DNA from: Pelagophyceae sp. CCMP2097
Lineage: Eukaryota > Sar > Pelagophyceae
Assembly (NCBI GenBank): GCA_026770575.1
Contig: MU657242.1
Location: 213,199 to 233,797 of the forward strand
Reading direction: 5' to 3'
DNA length: 20,599 nucleotides
The notes beneath the pieces are model-generated. The model did not search any database. It was given only the letters and a program-made list of their open reading frames with translations, and was not told where the DNA came from. Below are positions 17,001-20,599 of this stretch, one piece after another (within the stretch, counting starts at the first letter, position 1; the number at the start of each line of letters is the position of its first letter). The position numbers were made by a program, and so were the translations under genes.

Positions 17001-19321
17001 GAGGAGCGCCTGTTCGACGAGGCTCAGGAGAGCGCCGAGAAGAAGGCGCAGCTGCTCTTGGACCACGGCCCGCAGTTTGCCTCGCTTCAGCTCTTGGGCG
17101 CTTCGGATCGCTCCGAAAAGTTGGATTTGCTGCAGGGCGGGTTCCCGGACTGGGCCAAGCACCACTACAATGCCTTCCTCCGGGCCTCGGCGAGATACGG
17201 CCGGAGCGACATGCAATCCATCAAAACGGACGTCCAGGGCAAATCCCCGGACCAAGTCGAGGACTACGCCAAGGCGTTTTGGCAAAGAGGCGAGGCGGTA
17301 GAAAACCCGCGTCGAGAAAGGCAATCACCATCGAGAGGGGCCCTTTTCGAAGTGGGCCTCTCTTGGGCGTTTTCGCAGCCCCCGCTGCGGTCCCTCTGGA
17401 CGGCCCGCAAAGGCGGCCGCGTCGGACCTTGCCAAGGGATCTCAGCCACCGCGGACGTTGCGCCATGGGATCCTGCGTCAGCTCGTGCCGAATGGCATGG
17501 TCTCAGGGACACGAGTCTCACAGGGACCGCACCCTGTCTCAGTGACTTTGCCTCGTCAAGGGATGTGATCAGGGACCGTCTCACGGGACGTCGTCGCGGA
17601 GTTCTCCTCACAGGGCCACGGGGACGCCGTCACAGGGCCCCTGTCACGGGACGTTGCCGCAGCGTTCTTGTCACGGGACCGTGCCGCGGGTCCTTGTCGC
17701 AGGGACCTCGTCACAGGGACCTCGCCACGGAAATCTTGTCACAGGGGCCGTGCCATTGGAACCTTCTCGAGTGGACCTTGCCATCAGAACCGTGCCACTG
17801 GGAGGACGTGGTGTGCGAGAAACCCGAAGCGCCCCGTGGAAACCCGAACCGCCAGAGAAGCGTTTGGCCCACGGTAATGCCCCCCGTCGCACCGCCATGC
17901 GTGGCTCAAACCGTGCCCGACGCGTTTTATAGGTCATGTCTCAGTCGGAGTGGGACCGTGCAACAAGGCTGATCGACAAGGGTGAAAAAAGGGCTGGCGA
18001 GATGGCCACTCTCATCACCGCGACGCAGCGCTTCGTCGCTTTATTCCCCGACGCGCGGCGCGACTTGCGGTTTTGCATTGCGAATTCGGCGGCGAACCAG
18101 CTTTTTTCGACGCAGCCCGCGAGGCGAGACGAGGAGGCTTGGCTCCTCGCGCTCTTGGTCGAAAAGGGATACGGCAACTGGACCGCCATCCGCCAAGCGC
18201 TGCTCGAGGCGCCGCCCTTCGCCTTTGACTGGTCCCTCGCCGCGTCGTGGAAAACCAGATTGTGCACTTCGGGCACCGAGAGGCGCGGCGGCAATGACCT
18301 TGTCTCAGAGTCATTCTTGAGGTACATCCAATCTCTGGACTGCGATGCCATCGCCAAGCGCTGCGAGGCGCTGATGCGCTGCGCCGAAAAGGAACTCGCC
18401 GAAATGGACCGGCGGTGGGCCGCTCTTCAGGCGGCGGAAGCGGCCATCGCCACCGCAAGGTCCGCAGTCGAAACCGACGCTTCGGGAAGGCCGCTGCCGC
18501 AGGGATTGCGCGTGGCGAAGATGTTCGAGATAATGAAAATGGACCACAAGAAACAACTCAACTTGAGGAGCACTCTCAAGGCCGCCAAGTTGGCGCAGTC
18601 CGCACGCCGCGTCGATACAGGAAATCTGCCAAAGGGCACTGTGGTCGACGCGCTCCGGAGGCATCCGGACCGCCGCAAGGAGGTCCGCATCCGAGAGGGC
18701 GCCGGGCACCGTCGTTTGCACGAGTGCCGTAAAGCATGCGCGGGTGATTCCAAACGACCCTTAGGTCCGCCCCCGCCCCGGCGCCCGCAGAGGCCAAGGC
18801 ATCGCGGAAGAGGCCGCAGCACGATGCCAAGCCGACGTCGCCGCACCGAGCCGTGCCGGAGCCCGCGGCGGCGTCGGCGTCGGCGGCCGCGCCGGCGGCG
18901 ATTCCGGCGGCGGCGGCGATTCTGGCGCCAGCGGCCGCGCCGAAAGCGCCGCCGCTCAGCTCGCCGCCGCTCGAGGAGCCCGCCGCGCCGCCGCGGGAGC
19001 CTCTGGCCGCGGCCCAGGACGCTCCGACCGTGCGGCCACTGGAGTCACCGCAAAGTCCATCGACAGACGCCGCGTCTTTACCGGCGGCGCTCGACGGCCC
19101 CGCGCCGGTGCGGCGGCCGGCGGCGAAACGGCCTTGCGACGGAGCGGAAGCGGAAGCGTCGCCACGTGAGAAATGATTTGGTCCCCTTTTTCAATGCCGT
19201 CGTTCGACGCCATGCCTTTGTTCGACGCCGTGCCGCCGCAGGCGACGCGGCGCTGCCGCCAAAGAAGCAGGCCGCGCTGAAGAAGAAGCAAAAGAAGGCG
19301 GACATCGCAGGGCCATCGTGA
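11028..19321 (+). CDS. ISWI: ISWI-class chromatin-remodelling ATPase (SNF2 family)
   Basis: This nuclear motor slides and spaces nucleosomes using ATP. Modelled exons: 11028-11163, 11239-11363, 11481-11646, 11717-11981, 12037-12163, 12257-12378, 13260-13959, 14032-14306, 15544-15667, 16682-16805, 16972-17297, 17933-18246, 18322-18723, 18765-19165, 19242-19321. The phases sum to 1228 residues. Visible landmarks: [14 protein letters not shown] and DEMGLGKT (motif I, about residue 128), [11 protein letters not shown] (motif II, about 236), [71 protein letters not shown]. After these come a HAND-like segment ([17 protein letters not shown]), SANT ([20 protein letters not shown]) and SLIDE ([20 protein letters not shown]). 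The tail after about residue 1000 is Ala/Pro/Lys-rich and longer than in animal or plant ISWI (roughly 1000-1060 residues). Exons 4, 6 and 9 fit the family without gaps only if GC donors are used; in-frame GT donors lie 12-24 nt downstream. The exon 13/14 join (41-nt intron) is the weakest. Identity is secure, exact joins less so. Confidence 0.92.
11164..11238 (+). other. ISWI intron 1 (75 nt, in frame)
   Basis: GTAAGG to GTGTAG, phase 1. It has no stop and its length is a multiple of three, so a reading frame runs straight through it. Removal joins [17 protein letters not shown] to GLFEIDAS, which is closer to the ISWI N-terminal helix and linker. Intron 2 (11364-11480, 117 nt) also has a length divisible by three. 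Confidence 0.7.
11982..12036 (+). other. ISWI intron 4, possible GC-AG intron
   Basis: The acceptor is CCGCTAG at 12036. With a GC donor at 11982 the protein reads [13 protein letters not shown], the same length as other ISWI proteins (WRYLVIDEAHR). With the first GT in the right phase (11994) four extra residues are added and the intron shrinks to 43 nt. Confidence 0.6.
12469..12513. repeat. hairpin in ISWI intron 6
   Basis: The arms at 12469-12485 and 12496-12513 are complementary over 17 bases with one extra base on the right arm. The loop is 10 bases (GTTGGGCTCG). It is followed by CCCCGTGCGGGG, a second small stem. It lies just before the minisatellite array. Confidence 0.8.
12590..13190. 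repeat. 13-bp-core minisatellite array in ISWI intron 6
   Basis: Units are built on GGCCCCTCGACGGTC with variable connectors (CTTGCACGC, CGATGCGGCAGCT). They share the GGYCCCTCGA core with the arrays at 5906-7870 and 14335-15240, but here GAC replaces GAGAC in most units. Orientation on the plus strand is the same as in those arrays. Confidence 0.8.
13960..14031 (+). other. ISWI intron 7 with an 11-bp triplication
   Basis: GTACGT to CTTTTAG, 72 nt, phase 0. It joins NSIEEK to [12 protein letters not shown], as expected for the family. Three tandem CCCTTTGCGGT-like units (13972-14004) make up much of this small intron. Confidence 0.85.
14335..15240. repeat. 13-bp minisatellite array in ISWI intron 8
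   Basis: These are diverged GGYCCCTCNRGAC units like those at 5906-7870. A block at 14648-14708 (CTTGCATGGC followed by TTTCGAGGG and CCTCTGGTCGAG) closely matches 6480-6542 in the array upstream of SHMT. Confidence 0.85.
14446..14510. repeat. five perfect 13-bp tandem units
   Basis: GGTCCCTCTCCAA is repeated five times without a mismatch inside ISWI intron 8, then grades into GGTCCCTCGAGAC units. The identity points to recent expansion or homogenisation. Confidence 0.95.
15240..15440. repeat. 14-bp GGGACC-type array in ISWI intron 8
   Basis: These are degenerate units of the ACAGGGACCTTGTC type. The core GGGACC is the reverse complement of the 13-mer core GGTCCC. The block where the 13-mer array gives way to this one (about 15212-15290) is nearly repeated in intron 11. 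Confidence 0.75.
15668..16681 (+). other. ISWI intron 9, 1 kb, repeat-filled
   Basis: It ends TTCCTTTAG at 16681 and joins [12 protein letters not shown] to [11 protein letters not shown], the segment before the HAND domain. A GC donor at 15668 gives the same length as other ISWI proteins; a GT donor at 15680 adds four residues. The interior holds the 14-bp array at 15840-16350. The stretch 16370-16680 holds no recognised exon. Confidence 0.75.
15840..16350. repeat. 14-bp minisatellite array in ISWI intron 9
   Basis: Units are of the type CCATAGGGACCTTG and ACAGGGACCTTGTC. Positions 16023-16092 hold five perfect copies of CCATAGGGACCTTG. Flanking copies are increasingly diverged, which is typical of array edges. 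Confidence 0.9.
16806..16971 (+). other. ISWI intron 10 with a 12-bp array
   Basis: GTTTGG to CAGCTAG, 166 nt, phase 1. Removal joins EEWMLFDER to [11 protein letters not shown], restoring the HAND-domain helix. Seven tandem 12-mers of CGTCTTGTGGCG type (16817-16900) occupy half of it and stay open in several frames, which could mislead gene prediction. Confidence 0.75.
17298..17932 (+). other. ISWI intron 11, repeat-filled
   Basis: GTAGAA to TTTTATAG, 635 nt, phase 0. It joins the end of SANT ([10 protein letters not shown]) to [19 protein letters not shown]. It contains the 14-bp GGGACC-type array (about 17400-17800), preceded by a block similar to the 13-mer/14-mer junction of intron 8. 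Confidence 0.85.
18247..18321 (+). other. ISWI intron 12 (75 nt, in frame)
   Basis: GTGGAA to TTCTTGAG, phase 2. It is free of stops and its length is divisible by three. Removal brings FDWSLAAS next to [16 protein letters not shown] in the SLIDE domain. Kept as coding, it would insert 25 residues where the family has none. Confidence 0.65.
19166..19241 (+). other. ISWI last intron
   Basis: GTGAGA to CCGCCGCAG, 76 nt, phase 1. Splicing replaces an early stop at 19174-19176 by [20 protein letters not shown] and a stop at 19319-19321, giving a Lys-rich tail as in other ISWI proteins. It contains two copies of GTTCGACGCC. Confidence 0.7.
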
Positions 19322-19715
19322 GCGCGCCCGACGCTTGTACAAACTTTATTAGTAGCGCCCTCGTAACGAGAATCGCATTGTTCCAAAGGGCCCGTTCAGC
19401 ACGTCGCAGCATGGCATCAGAGAGGCCCCGGCGTCAACAGGTGGGCCCGGGCTGGCAGGGTCTCCATTTAAAGGATTGAAACAAATCTTTCAACTTCAGC
19501 GCATCAAATCTGTGACAAAGTCAAAACCGGGCCGTGCGTCGGCGGGTGGACCACGAACGGGGGGCACGGGTTCCTGTGGCCACTGAGGCATGAGGCGTGA
19601 GGGGCCCCACTCGGATGATTGTACGACGTCCCCCCACGCAATATTCCGCTCGTAGGTGTACCCGACGGACGGCCCCCCCCACGACACGAGCCGACGGACC
19701 GCCCCCCACGACACG
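19322..19715. promoter_or_regulatory. intergenic region before the MYND/Sel1 gene
   Basis: No gene is seen in these 394 bases. The first part should contain the ISWI 3' end (AT-richer at 19335-19350). The last part contains two direct copies of a 25-27 bp unit, CGACGGAC followed by a C-run and ACGACACGA, at 19663-19689 and 19692-19716; the second runs into the start codon. No TATA box is visible. Confidence 0.55.
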
Positions 19716-20599
19716 ATGGACGAGCCGCCGACGAAAGCCGCGCCCAAGCCCTGCTGCGTCTGCGACGAGCCGGGCGGCAAGCACTGCGCCAAGTGCAAGT
19801 CGCGTCACTACTGCTCCAAGGCGTGCCAGCTCGTCGACTGGAAACGCGGGCACAGCAAGGCGTGCAAGCAGCTCACCGCACAGTTCCAGGACCGCCTCCT
19901 CGACGAGCTCATGCCGGAAAAGAAGCCCGAGGAGGAGCCGGCCATCGTCGAAGACGCTTCGCCGGCGGACGGCGCCATGGCGCGCTTACCGGCTGTTCGG
20001 GCGTCAAAGAAGGCAGAGGCCAGTACGCCGAGCGATGATGTGCCGGAGTGGCGCGGCACTTGCGCCATCTGCCTCGATCTCCTTCCATTTGGAGTCGACG
20101 CAGCATTCCTTTCGTGCTGCTGCAAGACGATCTGCACAGGCTGCAACGTCAAGTGCCAGGAGCACGACGAGCGCTGCCCGCTCTGCCGATCGCCGCCCCC
20201 CAAGTCGGATGCCGAGTTTCTGCGCCGGCTGCAGAAGCACGTGGACAAGGGCAACACCGAGGCGCAGATCATGCTCGGAGGCATTTACCGTGATGGTGGC
20301 ATGGGACTCCAGCAGAATTTTAAGCGGGCGGTCGAGCTTTTCGAGCGCGCTGCGGCGCAAGAACATCCAGAAGCTCAGACGCGACTGGGAAGTTGTTACG
20401 AGCGCGGCTACGGCGTCAAGATCAACTTCAAGGCCGCCGCGCTGTGGTACCGACGCGCAGCCGAGCAAGGATTTCCTCACGCGCAATACAGTCTCGGCGT
20501 GTTCTTCGACAAAGGAAAGGGCGTGGCGCAGTCGTACGACGAGGCCGTGCGGTGGTGGCGCCTCGCCGCGGCGCAGGGCCAGCCAAACGCGCTCTACAA
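19716..20599 (+). CDS. MYND zinc finger, RING-like and Sel1-repeat protein (partial)
   Basis: This is probably a protein-interaction adaptor, possibly with ubiquitin-ligase character. Residues 13-50 form a MYND finger (C13, C16, C24, C27, C33, C37, H46, C50; sequence HYCSKACQLVDWKRGHSKAC). Residues 116-157 form a Cys-rich RING-like module (CAICLDLLPFGVDAAFLSCC, ending CPLC). From about residue 175 come Sel1/TPR-like repeats: AQIMLGGIYRDGG, AQTRLGSCYERGYGVKIN, AQYSLGVFFDKGKGVAQS, each followed by a helix such as AALWYRRAAEQG. The frame is open to the window end (294 codons plus two bases), so the C-terminus lies outside. The start is chosen because it is the first ATG before the MYND finger. 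No intron is needed. The partner is unknown. Confidence 0.85.
   Translation, partial: MDEPPTKAAPKPCCVCDEPGGKHCAKCKSRHYCSKACQLVDWKRGHSKACKQLTAQFQDRLLDELMPEKKPEEEPAIVEDASPADGAMARLPAVRASKKAEASTPSDDVPEWRGTCAICLDLLPFGVDAAFLSCCCKTICTGCNVKCQEHDERCPLCRSPPPKSDAEFLRRLQKHVDKGNTEAQIMLGGIYRDGGMGLQQNFKRAVELFERAAAQEHPEAQTRLGSCYERGYGVKINFKAAALWYRRAAEQGFPHAQYSLGVFFDKGKGVAQSYDEAVRWWRLAAAQGQPNALY

Noticed and set aside
16821..17972. 383-residue plus-strand frame taken as one exon
   Set aside because: Only 16972-17297 is ISWI (HAND/SANT). The start is 12-mer intron repeat and the end is intron 11 array.
19496..19853. Minus-strand frames before and over the MYND gene
   Set aside because: They are antisense to the convincing MYND-coding sequence or lie in the intergenic repeat, and have no domain.
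1..20599. tRNA, rRNA or snRNA genes
   Set aside because: None was recognised by eye. No cloverleaf with a conserved GTTCGANTC arm in a proper context was found. A covariance-model scan would be decisive, and a confident hit would overturn this.

Overview
The window looks like nuclear DNA from a GC-rich, intron-bearing protist. The codon style (GC-rich third positions, Ala/Pro/Arg-rich linkers), an AP2-type DNA-binding protein beside plant-like ISWI and serine hydroxymethyltransferase sequences, and MYND/Sel1 proteins suggest a stramenopile alga of the pelagophyte type (Aureococcus-like). That placement is inference. Genes must be read across introns, so single reading frames show only parts of them.

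Layout: (1) 1-791, no gene, with a strong hairpin at 37-99. (2) 792-2648 (+), an AP2-domain protein with a Tudor-like segment and one in-frame intron. (3) 2649-3470, low-complexity GGGTCC-type repeats. (4) 3479-5903 (-), a fragment of a serine hydroxymethyltransferase (SHMT) gene with three ordinary introns. It is split by a 1566-bp element (3576-5141) with terminal inverted repeats (TIRs), a 3-bp target duplication, a TATA box and a 300-codon ORF. Removing the element and one copy of the duplication restores the SHMT frame exactly. (5) About 5906-7870, a degenerate 13-bp minisatellite array directly upstream of the first SHMT exon. (6) 7870-8630, unclear, with weak minus-strand exon candidates. 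(7) 8633-9816 (+), a spliced glycosyltransferase-like gene. (8) 9973-10581 (-), an Ala/Pro-rich hypothetical protein. (9) 11028-19321 (+), a complete ISWI-class chromatin-remodelling ATPase in 15 modelled exons (about 1228 residues). (10) 19716 to the window end (+), a MYND zinc finger, RING-like, Sel1-repeat protein that continues beyond the window.

Two themes stand out. First, the TIR element is inserted in SHMT and its ends carry splice-site sequences, like an introner that also carries a gene. Second, many introns are filled with 13-14 bp tandem repeats built on one GGTCCC/GGGACC core. Blocks of non-repeat sequence are shared between the arrays of different introns and genes, so the arrays look like copies of dispersed repeat cassettes. 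The genes show no sign of acting in one pathway. The DNA is a normal eukaryotic gene neighbourhood remodelled by repeats.
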